From positions 62,001 through 126,000 of the forward strand of contig NZ_QOIN01000045.1 of assembly GCF_003323715.1 (NCBI RefSeq): a stretch of 64,000 nucleotides of DNA. The letters run 5' to 3'. The translations under genes and the position numbers were made by a program. Shown piece by piece: positions 17,088 to 29,116 of the stretch. The stretch's first letter is position 1; each line of letters begins with the position of its first letter. Below the pieces are notes generated by a model, which had not been told where the DNA came from, did no database searches, and saw only the letters and a program-made list of their open reading frames with translations. The stretch is from Streptomyces diacarni. GTDB taxonomy: Bacteria; Actinomycetota; Actinomycetes; Streptomycetales; Streptomycetaceae.

Positions 17088-18616
17088 CTGGCGCTTGCTT
17101 CCCGCACCGCCGCCACGTTCTCCTGGACCAGCTGGGAGTCGGGGTAGCGCTCACCGAGCGCACGTACCCGCGCAGTGGTCTGGGCCGCAGCTTGCCCGTG
17201 GAGGAACGAGTCGGTCTCGATGCGCAGCAGCTCGGCCTCGGGGGCGACCTCTTCGTTCGCGCCGGAGACAGCCAGCCGGTCCAGCCAGATCTCGGCTTCG
17301 GCATACCGTTCGGCCAGGCATGCCGTGCGAATGCAGGTCACAAACGTGTCCTGATCCAAGGGGTCCAGCGCGACGGCCTTCGCGTAGTTCTCATAAGCGT
17401 CATCCACCTGCCCCAGGCCGAGCAGCACGTATCCGGTCAGCGCGTACAGGGGTGCTGCGTCCGTACACAGATCAGTGCCTCGCCGTAGTGCGCTCAGCGC
17501 TTCCTCGGGCTCTCCGCGGTTCGCGGAGAACTCCCCGAGGTCGAACCAGAACTCCGGGTACTGGGGGTCCAGCTCCACCGCTTCGCGCAGCATCTTGGCG
17601 GCGGCCTCGGCCGAGTCCGGCATCGAAGCGAGGACCCGCCCCAGGTTGTTGCAGAGAATGGACAGGGGGACCCGGTTCGCCTCTCGGTCCGCAGCGAGCT
17701 CTTCGATCGCCTTGCGCAGCGTGCGTGCGGCCTCGTCCTGGCGACCAGTGCGGACGAGCACAAGTGCCAGAGCGTTGCGGTTCATCACCCTTTCCAGCAC
17801 ACCATCGGCGGTGACCTCGGCGGACTGGCTTTTCCGCCATGCCTCGTCGAGGATTTCCTCCGCCCGCGCCAGGCTGCGCAGACTCGGCGGAAAGTGTCGC
17901 GCGTAGAGCAGGGACAGGCTGTAGCCGGCCTGGATCGCGAAGGGGCCGGTGTCGGCGAGGGCTATGCGCAGGCAGGTCTCCGCCATCCCGGTCCGATGCT
18001 GGGCCCTGTAGGCCATGGCCATCAGGTCCGCCGCGGCTGCCGGCAACGGGATTCCCGTCTCCAGCGCGCTGTCCGACAACCACGCCGCGGTCCAGGAGTC
18101 CCCGCAGGTCAAGTAGCGCACTACTCGCCTCCTGAACTCCGTCCAGTCCTCCGACGCCGCGAACTCGTCACGTATCCATGAGGAGTCACTGAGGACACGC
18201 ACCGTCTCCTCGTCGGCCATCGCCTCTGCCGCGCCCACTGCCGTCGCCGCATCCGGCCGTGCCCCGAAGGTCACCGAGACCGGCGCCACCTTTGCGAGGA
18301 CCCCGAAGAAGTCGAGGTCAGGCCGGCCCAGGTCGCCGGTCACCACCACGTCAAGGCCCTCGGGGTACTCCTCGGCCACGAGCCACCCGATGCGCCGGAC
18401 ACCGGCGAGGCAGCCCTGGCGCCCACGCCATCGGAACTGTCCCTTCACCGGCTGCCGGTCGTTCAGGCTGGCCGCGGCAGCGGCGGGAGCGTGAGTCACG
18501 AACCGGACGGCCTGTGCCGAAGCCGACCCCGCCTCGATCGGGAGGTGCCGCAAGAACGCCCGGGCAGAACTGAACGGTGCCACACCGCTCGGCACCACAA
18601 TCCGGCTACGTGCCAC
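17084..18616 (-). CDS. Tetratricopeptide-repeat protein of the mini-peptide/ABC locus
   Basis: This 510-residue protein has an N-terminal region without recognisable domain (~1-230) and a TPR-like C-terminal half, clearest in EAVELDPQYPEFWFDLGEFSANRGEPEEAL, DAAPLYALTGYVLLGLGQVDDAYENYAKAVALDPLD and the following repeat (~residues 340-450). GTG 18616 is chosen for the AAGGGA seven bases upstream; ATG 18643 lacks a ribosome site. It lies between a 24-codon peptide gene and a double ABC exporter, with a GTGA overlap to the exporter. It may be a scaffold or chaperone for peptide maturation or export; no catalytic motif is visible. Confidence 0.8.
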   Translation of the reverse strand: MARSRIVVPSGVAPFSSARAFLRHLPIEAGSASAQAVRFVTHAPAAAAASLNDRQPVKGQFRWRGRQGCLAGVRRIGWLVAEEYPEGLDVVVTGDLGRPDLDFFGVLAKVAPVSVTFGARPDAATAVGAAEAMADEETVRVLSDSSWIRDEFAASEDWTEFRRRVVRYLTCGDSWTAAWLSDSALETGIPLPAAAADLMAMAYRAQHRTGMAETCLRIALADTGPFAIQAGYSLSLLYARHFPPSLRSLARAEEILDEAWRKSQSAEVTADGVLERVMNRNALALVLVRTGRQDEAARTLRKAIEELAADREANRVPLSILCNNLGRVLASMPDSAEAAAKMLREAVELDPQYPEFWFDLGEFSANRGEPEEALSALRRGTDLCTDAAPLYALTGYVLLGLGQVDDAYENYAKAVALDPLDQDTFVTCIRTACLAERYAEAEIWLDRLAVSGANEEVAPEAELLRIETDSFLHGQAAAQTTARVRALGERYPDSQLVQENVAAVREASAR

Positions 18617-18652
18617 TTCAGGTTCCCTTCGTGTCGGGTGCATGCTGGGGAG

Positions 18653-18688
18653 CGGCCGTGCGCGTGACGGTAGCCACGCACACGGCCG
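18653..18688 (-). terminator. Strong stem-loop between the mini-peptide and TPR genes
   Basis: Left arm 18653-18666 and right arm 18675-18688 pair over 14 bp with one mismatch around an 8-nt loop (ACGGTAGC on +). No U-run follows. It sits 21 bases past the peptide stop and ~37 bases before the TPR start, so it may partly terminate transcription and keep the peptide mRNA more abundant than the downstream genes, as in many peptide operons. Confidence 0.6.
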
Positions 18689-18708
18689 GAACTTCATCAC
18701 CGGCGATG

Positions 18709-18783
18709 TCAGGCGCAGTGCTTGTAGCCCTCGTCCTGACGCACAGAACTCGGGGACTTCGCCGTACCCTTGATCATCTTCAT
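18709..18783 (-). CDS. Candidate 24-residue precursor or signal peptide
   Basis: The 25-codon frame begins MKMIKG, runs through a Ser/Pro/Lys-rich middle and ends YKHCA-stop, with one Cys next to last. It is upstream of the TPR and ABC exporter genes on the same strand and downstream of a long non-coding leader. GAGGGAGG lies ~11 bases before the ATG. A tiny peptide, a structured intercistronic stem-loop, a dedicated exporter and a SARP are the usual parts of a ribosomal peptide locus. No modifying enzyme (LanB, YcaO, radical SAM) is visible, so it might instead be a secreted signal. The reading frame could also be fortuitous. Confidence 0.5.
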   Translation of the reverse strand: MKMIKGTAKSPSSVRQDEGYKHCA

Positions 18784-19012
18784 GGCCGCATACACCTCCC
18801 TCGCGCTTCTTGCTGACTGGTGGTCGCAGAAGCCGCATGCGACGGGATCGTCGTCCGCGGCAACACCTCAGATCGTGCCCGGGCAGCGCACTTTCCCCGT
18901 ATCGACCGCGCACCGCGGGCGCCCGCGCCCACCCCGGCCTCGACAGGACGACGTGAGGATGCTCGCTCCACCGCGCCAGGGGGCTCGTTCCGCTGCACGT
19001 GTGCGCCCGGCG

Positions 19013-19060
19013 TTGACAGGTGCGGTTAATGGAATTAGCTTCTAGCTAAAGCGATTAGCT
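19013..19060 (+). promoter_or_regulatory. Promoter with TetR-type palindromic operator
   Basis: TTGACA (19013-19018) and TTAGCT (19035-19040), 16 bp apart, form a promoter for the hydrolase-TetR pair. The perfect palindrome TTAGCTTCTAGCTAA spans 19035-19049, overlapping the -10 box, and a further TTAGCTA half-site starts at 19054. This is the usual layout of an autoregulated TetR operator. The 296-bp gap between the leftward mini-peptide and this gene otherwise shows no coding frame. Confidence 0.7.
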
Positions 19061-19079
19061 ACAGCGTCTGGGGGATGCC

Positions 19080-19916
19080 ATGACCGAGTACCTCGCCGTC
19101 GACGAGGGCACGCTCGCCTACGAGGTGACGGGGGAAGGACCACTGCTCGTCCTCGCACACGGCATGGGCGACAGCCGCGCCGCGTACCGCGCCCTGACCC
19201 CGCACTTGGTGGCCGCCGGCTACCGGGTCGCGGCGGTCGACCTGCGCGGCTGCGGCGAGTCCGACACCGCATGGCCCGCCTGGACCCGCACCGCCCTCGC
19301 CGGCGACCTGCTCGCCCTGATCCGCCACCTGGGCGGCCCCGCCGTACTCGTCGGCCACTCGGTCTCCGGCGGCGCCGCCACCATCGCCGCGGCACAGGAG
19401 CCCTCGCTGATCACCGAGGTCGTCGAGTTGGCACCGTTCACCCGCAAGCAGTCCATAAGCCTCGCGGACCTGCGGGTGAAACGCTTCCGGCGCGGCATGC
19501 TGCGGCTGTTGGGCACGGCGATGTTCGGCAGCGTACGGCTCTGGCGCTCGTACCTCGACGAGGCGTACCCCGGCGTGAAACCCGCCCACTGGCCGGCGCG
19601 CCTCGACCGCGTCGGCACCCTGCTGCGCGAACCGGGCCGGATGAAAGCCCTGCAGAACATGGGCCGCAGCGCGCCCACCGACGCCGGCGCGCACCTCGGC
19701 GACGTCCGCTGCCCCGTCCTGGTCGTCATGGGCACACTCGACCCCGACTGGGCCGACCCGCACGCCGAGGGCTCGGCGATCGTCGACGCCCTGCCGGACG
19801 GCCTCGGCCGCCTCGAGATGATCGAAGGCGCGGGACACTACCCGCACGACCAGTTCCCCGACCAGGTGGCCTCCCTGATGCTCGCCTTCCTCCACACGGA
19901 CACCGCCCGTGCCTAG
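19080..19916 (+). CDS. Alpha/beta-fold hydrolase
   Basis: The 278-residue protein has the alpha/beta-hydrolase triad: nucleophile S94 in GHSVSGG, acid in MGTLDPDW (~residue 225) and His in GAGHYPHDQF (~residue 256); HGMG near residue 27 is the oxyanion loop. GGGGGAT precedes the ATG. It overlaps the TetR gene by 8 bp and shares its operator. Hydrolase-TetR pairs often act on the inducing ester, lactone or antibiotic; the substrate here is unknown. Confidence 0.85.
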   Translation: MTEYLAVDEGTLAYEVTGEGPLLVLAHGMGDSRAAYRALTPHLVAAGYRVAAVDLRGCGESDTAWPAWTRTALAGDLLALIRHLGGPAVLVGHSVSGGAATIAAAQEPSLITEVVELAPFTRKQSISLADLRVKRFRRGMLRLLGTAMFGSVRLWRSYLDEAYPGVKPAHWPARLDRVGTLLREPGRMKALQNMGRSAPTDAGAHLGDVRCPVLVVMGTLDPDWADPHAEGSAIVDALPDGLGRLEMIEGAGHYPHDQFPDQVASLMLAFLHTDTARA

Positions 19917-20490
19917 GGCAGGGCTGGACCCGGCGGCCGTGGTCGCGGCCGGCGCCGCCCTCGCCGACGAGGTGGGACTCGCCCACCTGACGATGGGCTC
20001 CCTGGCCGAACGGCTGGGCGTACGCACCCCGTCCCTGTACAAACACGTGAGCGGCCAGGACGACCTCAACCGGCGCATCGCCGCCCTGGCGTTGAGCGAG
20101 GCCGCCGACGCCGTCGGCGGCGCCGTCCAGGGATACGCCGGCCGCGAAGCGCTGGCGGCCGCGGCCCGCGCCTTCCGCGCCTTCGTCCTGGAGCACCCGG
20201 GGCGGTACGCCGCGACGATCGGCGTGGAACCGTCCGGCCCCGACGACCCACTGGCCACCGCGAGCCGGCGGCTGCTCGCCGCGTTCGTGGCGGTACTGCG
20301 CGGCTACGAGATCGCGGAGCCCGACGTGGACCACGCCCTGCGCATGCTCCGCAGCCTCTGCCACGGCTTCGCCACACTGCAGGCGGCGGACGGCTTCCAG
20401 TGGAGCGCCGACATCGACCAGAGCTTCGAGTGGCTGATCACCTTCGCCGACCGAGGCCTGCGCGTCATGTCAGGCGCGGGCGCCGTGTGA
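19909..20490 (+). CDS. TetR/AcrR-family regulator (WHG-type C-terminal domain)
   Basis: The 193-residue protein has an N-terminal TetR HTH (VVAAGAALADEVGLAHLTMGSLAERLGVRTPSLYKHVSG, ~residues 11-48) and a C-terminal ligand domain of the WHG type (HPGRYAATIGVEP...LCHGFATLQAADGF). The GTG start overlaps the hydrolase stop. It probably represses its own operon by binding the palindrome at 19035-19049. Confidence 0.87.
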   Translation: MPRAGLDPAAVVAAGAALADEVGLAHLTMGSLAERLGVRTPSLYKHVSGQDDLNRRIAALALSEAADAVGGAVQGYAGREALAAAARAFRAFVLEHPGRYAATIGVEPSGPDDPLATASRRLLAAFVAVLRGYEIAEPDVDHALRMLRSLCHGFATLQAADGFQWSADIDQSFEWLITFADRGLRVMSGAGAV

Positions 20491-20752
20491 GGCCCGCGCC
20501 GCAGGGCGGCGACCGCGCCAGGCGAGCGGACCGCGCGACGGCCCACCTGGTGAGCGGGCTCGCACCCGAACAGCAGAACCACCGGCCGTGCTTGTGCGTG
20601 TTCTGCTGCGAGATGTCCAACAGCGCCTGGACGACCACCGGCTGCCACAGGTGGGCGAACCGGACTGAGCCCCGAAGCCTGTCGACCCTTCATTCACTGT
20701 AGTAACTTCGGGTGACCGAACTGCGGGCAGAGAGCTGAGAGATTCGTTGCGT
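20491..20752. other. Intergenic region before the lipoprotein gene
   Basis: This 262-bp gap follows the TetR gene and precedes the lipoprotein. A more AT-rich stretch near 20690-20715 (TTCATTCACTGTAGTAACTT) is the likeliest promoter of the downstream pair. A short frame ending near 20668 has no coding character. No other feature seen. Confidence 0.4.
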
Positions 20753-21409
20753 ATGAACAAGCAGGCGAGTACAGCGATGTGGACCGCAGGAGCCGTTGCC
20801 GCGGCCCTGCTGTTGGGAGCATGCGGAAGCGGCGACGACTCCCAGGACGAGATCAAGGGCGCGGGCGACAGCAAGCCGTCGAAGTCCGCCCCGGCATCCG
20901 ACTCGAAGAGTTCAGCCCCGCGGGGGGATGAACGACCCCAGTACAAGCTGGCCGAAGACGCCAAGAACGTCTTCGAGGACACCAAGACGGGTGACCCGAA
21001 GAAGGACGAGGTCGTAGCGGACAACCAGCGCCGGATCAATCTCACCGACCGGATCGTCACCACGGGCAAGGACGCGGACGATCTGAAGCTGTACGCCAAG
21101 GGCCAGGCCTTCATCGCCGCGAGCAAGTACATCTCGACGTACGCCGACGACGACTACAGCTGGGCCGGCACAGCTCGGTACTACAACCACGAAGTCGAGT
21201 TCCTCAACGGCGCCACCGCCAAGATCACATACTGCGTCGACGACTCGAAAGCGAACGACAAGAACCTCAAGACGGGGAAGGTCGAACGATACGACTCCGG
21301 CGACGGGAGGGACACGCTGGAGACCAGCACTGTACGACGCAGCAAGGACAAGATCTGGCAATCGTATTCCAGCAGAACAAAACGGGAGGCAGAGGAATGC
21401 GAAAGATAG
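20753..21409 (+). CDS. Hypothetical secreted lipoprotein
   Basis: This 218-residue protein has a lipoprotein signal peptide with lipobox LLGAC (about residue 23), a disordered Ser/Lys/Asp-rich spacer, and a folded domain starting around RPQYKLAEDAKNVFED. The core (LYAKGQAFIAASKYISTYADDD...YYNHEVEFLNGATAKITYCVDDSK) resembles NTF2-like accessory lipoproteins, though I cannot confirm a family. ATG 20753 is preferred over the TTG six bases upstream. It overlaps the next gene by 13 bp, so the two are probably made together and function at the cell surface. Confidence 0.75.
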   Translation: MNKQASTAMWTAGAVAAALLLGACGSGDDSQDEIKGAGDSKPSKSAPASDSKSSAPRGDERPQYKLAEDAKNVFEDTKTGDPKKDEVVADNQRRINLTDRIVTTGKDADDLKLYAKGQAFIAASKYISTYADDDYSWAGTARYYNHEVEFLNGATAKITYCVDDSKANDKNLKTGKVERYDSGDGRDTLETSTVRRSKDKIWQSYSSRTKREAEECER

Positions 21410-22467
21410 CGGAGTCGTGCGTCGCACTGTGCTTGATCGGGGGAGTCTGCCTGTCGATGGCTGGTCCGGCCCATGCCGACAGGAAGCACAGGGAAAAGGC
21501 TTCCGGTGCAAACGACCACGGTGACATCGTCACCGAGGTCTCCCGCGTGCAGATCACCGGTGGCGGTGACACCGGCAAGGACACCGTCAAGCTGACTCCG
21601 GAGAACTCCAACTGGGAGCCGCCGGCGTGCTGGTATGAGCCGAAGACGTCGCCCAAGGAGCTCAAGGAGAAGATCGAGAGCGCGAAGCCCGAGAAGCGGA
21701 AGCCGAAGAAGAAAAAGAAGCCGGAGACGATCTTCGACGAGCTGGAGGAGAGCAACCAGGACGCCGCGGACGCGGTGTCCAACCAGGTGGTCGGTCTCTA
21801 CGAGGACTACTACCAGACGGACAAGTACGAGGACTACAACATCGACAAGCAGGGCGAGGGCATGTTCTGGGAAGGGGTGAGGAACCCCGACCGCGCTGAC
21901 GACCCCGACTCCTACAAGTGCAGCCAGCACGCGTACTGGGTGCCGGACGGTGAAACCCCGAAGGACGTGCCTCTCGCCGTCAGCCCCAAGGTGCTGGCCG
22001 AGTACGCCTACGAGCGGCTGCCCATCCCGCGCACGGAAATATCACTGAATCCCAAGGGTAAGCAGACGGTCAATCTCGATACCTGGGTGTGGGCCGACAA
22101 GAAGAGGTTCAAGAAGGTGAGTGTGACGGCCTCGCTGAAGAATCCCGCCATCTCCGCCACCACCACCGCCGAGCCCGTCTCCCTGACTCTCGAACCGGGT
22201 ACCGAGGATGCCAGGACGTATCCGGGTTCGGGCACGTGCAAGCTCGGAGAGTCCTACTCCGCGGGTAAGAAGGATCAGACACCGCCGTGCGGTGTCCGCT
22301 ATCTCCGCGCCACCAGCAAGAACGGCACCTATCCTCTCAAGGCCACTCTCACCTGGGAGATTTCCTGGAAGGGGTCCGACGGAAGCGGCGCCACGCTGCC
22401 GGCGGGCACTTTCAGCACCACCGAGGACCTCACCGTCAAGGAGATCCAGTCGATCGTGCGCGACTGA
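21397..22467 (+). CDS. Hypothetical secreted protein (356 aa) coupled to the lipoprotein
   Basis: The protein begins with a classical signal peptide (MRKIAES...GPAHA-D, cleavage near residue 27). The mature part has a Lys-rich stretch (residues ~95-110), a Trp/Cys-containing segment (NWEPPACWYEP) and a C-terminal beta-rich half with paired cysteines (GTCKLGES, PPCGVRYLRA) and repeated Thr/Lys beta-strand patterns. I do not recognise a catalytic domain. The 13-bp overlap with the lipoprotein implies coupled translation. Codon use, with many AAG codons, is less GC-biased than in neighbouring housekeeping genes. Confidence 0.78.
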   Translation: MRKIAESCVALCLIGGVCLSMAGPAHADRKHREKASGANDHGDIVTEVSRVQITGGGDTGKDTVKLTPENSNWEPPACWYEPKTSPKELKEKIESAKPEKRKPKKKKKPETIFDELEESNQDAADAVSNQVVGLYEDYYQTDKYEDYNIDKQGEGMFWEGVRNPDRADDPDSYKCSQHAYWVPDGETPKDVPLAVSPKVLAEYAYERLPIPRTEISLNPKGKQTVNLDTWVWADKKRFKKVSVTASLKNPAISATTTAEPVSLTLEPGTEDARTYPGSGTCKLGESYSAGKKDQTPPCGVRYLRATSKNGTYPLKATLTWEISWKGSDGSGATLPAGTFSTTEDLTVKEIQSIVRD

Positions 22468-22495
22468 GGAAGCCGGCGGGGACGGACGTGGACAG

Positions 22496-22543
22496 ACCGC
22501 GGCGCCTGCCGTGACCCGGTCGGGGACTGGCAGGCGCCGCGGT
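22496..22543. terminator. Bidirectional terminator between the secreted protein and gltD
   Basis: Arms 22496-22510 (ACCGCGGCGCCTGCC) and 22529-22543 form a perfect 15-bp inverted repeat with an 18-nt loop. It lies between the convergent 3' ends at 22467 and 22578, as expected of a shared terminator. Confidence 0.85.
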
Positions 22544-22577
22544 GTCCGTACGTCCTTGTACGGAGGTTCTGGGCCCC

Positions 22578-24036
22578 TCAGACGGTCAGGGAGCGGTCCG
22601 TGGGGTGGATGGGGGCGTGCAGGGTGCTGGCGGTGCCGGTCAGGTGACGGTCGACGGCCTTGGCCGCGGAGCGGCCCTCCGCGATGGCCCACACGATGAG
22701 TGACTGGCCGCGTCCTGCGTCCCCGGCGACGTAGACGCCGGGGACGTTGGTGGCGTAGGAGTCGTCGCGCGCGATGTTGCCGCGCGCGTCGAGGTCGACG
22801 CCGAACTGTTCGACCAGGCCGTTCTCGCGGTCGACGCCGGTGAAGCCCATGGCGAGGGTGACGAGTTGGGCGGGGATGCGGCGTTCAGTGCCCGGCTTGG
22901 GTTCCAGCTTGCCGTCGACCATCTCGATCTCGACCAGGTGGAGCCACTGGACGTTGCCGTCCTCGTCGCCCTCGAAGTGGGTGGTGTTGACGGAGTAGAC
23001 CCTCTCTCCGCCCTCCTCGTGCGCGGAGGTCACCTTGTAGAGCATGGGGAAGGTCGGCCACGGCTGGCGGGCCTGGTCCCGCTCCTCGCCCGGCTTGGGC
23101 ATGATCTCCAGCTGGGTGACGGAGGCGGCGCCCTGGCGGTGGGCGGTGCCGACGCAGTCGGCGCCGGTGTCGCCGCCGCCGATGACGACGACGTGCTTGC
23201 CTTCGGCGGTCAGGGGGGAGTCGACGTAGTCGCCCTCCTGCACCTTGTTGGACAGCGGCAGGTACTCCATCGCCTGGTGGACGCCGTTGAGTTCCCGGCC
23301 GGGGACGGGCAGGTCGCGGGCGGTGGTGGCGCCGGCCGCGACGACCACGGCGTCGTACCGCTTGCGCAGCTTCTTCGCGTCGAGGTCGCGGCCGATCTCG
23401 ACGCCGGTGCGGAACTTGGTGCCTTCGGCGCGCATCTGCTCGATGCGGCGGTTGATGTGCCGCTTCTCCATCTTGAATTCGGGGATGCCGTAGCGCAGGA
23501 GGCCGCCGAGGCGGTCGGCGCGTTCGTAGACGACGACGGTGTGTCCCGCGCGGGTGAGCTGCTGGGCTGCGGCGAGCCCTGAGGGCCCTGAGCCGATGAC
23601 GGCGACCGTCTTGCCGGAGAGCCGCTCGGGCGGCTGGGGGGCGACGCCGCCGCTCTCCCACGCCTTGTCGATGATGGAGACCTCGACGTTCTTGATGGTG
23701 ACGGGCGGCTGGTTGATGCCCAGCACGCACGCCGACTCGCAGGGGGCGGGGCAGAGCCGTCCGGTGAACTCGGGGAAGTTGTTGGTGGCGTGCAGGCGTT
23801 CGGAGGCCGCCGTCCAGTCGCCGCGGTAGGCGTAGTCGTTCCACTCGGGGATCAGGTTGCCCAGGGGGCAGCCGTTGTGGCAGAAGGGGATGCCGCAGTC
23901 CATGCAGCGCCCGGCCTGCTTGCTGATGATGGGCAGCAGGGAGCCGGGGACGTAGACCTCGTTCCAGTCCTTGACCCGCTCGTCGACGGGTCGGGACTGT
24001 GCGACCTCGCGGTCGGTGGTCAGGAAGCCCTTGGGG

Positions 24037-24044
<8 letters not shown>
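22578..24044 (-). CDS. gltD: Glutamate synthase (NADPH) small subunit
   Basis: The 488-residue protein is the FAD/NADPH electron-input subunit of GOGAT. It shows the N-terminal cluster region [24 protein letters not shown], an FAD fold ([18 protein letters not shown]), an NADPH fold ([17 protein letters not shown]) and the C-terminal [22 protein letters not shown]. It passes electrons to GltB for reductive transfer of glutamine amide to 2-oxoglutarate. Its start overlaps the gltB 3' end by 8 bp, so the subunits are translationally coupled. Confidence 0.96.
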
Positions 24045-28653
<4,609 letters not shown>

Positions 28654-29116
28654 CGGCAGCTCCCGTCGTCTCGTGGCAGTGGTACATACCGAGGGACGAC
28701 GTTGGCCCTCTTGTGGCAGAAGAATTTTCGAGCAGGTTACAGGGTGGCCGATTTCCCGGAAAGTGGAAGACACGTCTCGCGATGCGGACACGGGGCGGCC
28801 TGGTCCTCGTGGGACCTGCACGGAAGGGGGCGGGGTCGAAGGTGGTGACCCCGGTGAGGAACGACTTGCTCGCCACCCGCGTCGTTGCCGGCGGCGTTAC
28901 GGACTACTGCCCGGGGCCGCACGAAATGAAACCGCCGGGTAACACGCGGATCATGCCCCGGAAGGCCCGCACGACGCTGTGACCTGGCCCACGGCCTCTC
29001 GGCAGCAGGACAGACCACGGCATCGGTCCGTCCTGCTGCCGGGGCCCGGAGGGCCGACGGAAGCCCGGGCGGCAGCGGCGGGGAGGAAGCTGCGGAGGGA
29101 GAGGGTGCGGCCGGGC
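28654..29116 (-). promoter_or_regulatory. gltB upstream region with GlnR-like boxes
   Basis: This 463-bp gap contains the gltB promoter and the P450 operon terminator. On the minus strand, GTAAC-n6-GAAAA at 28725-28740 fits the actinobacterial GlnR consensus gTnAc-n6-GaAAc. A second related half-site pair, GAAAC-n6-GTAAC on +, lies at 28928-28943. An AT-rich run (GAAAATTCTTC, minus) adjoins the first box. Nitrogen control by GlnR is therefore plausible. No open frame of coding quality is seen. Confidence 0.5.
29000..29041 (-). terminator. Terminator of the P450 operon
   Basis: Arms 29000-29016 and 29025-29041 pair over 17 bp with one mismatch around an 8-nt loop (ACGGCATC). It sits 76 bp past the stop codon of the second P450 gene and upstream of the gltB regulatory region. 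Confidence 0.8.

Noticed and set aside
20560-20668. Short frame ending at 20668 that looked like a gene remnant.
   Set aside because: No start context, no similarity I recognise and Arg/Leu-biased composition.
22496-22543. 15-bp inverted repeat considered as an attachment site or IS end.
   Set aside because: It sits between convergent 3' ends with no integrase or transposase; a bidirectional terminator explains it.
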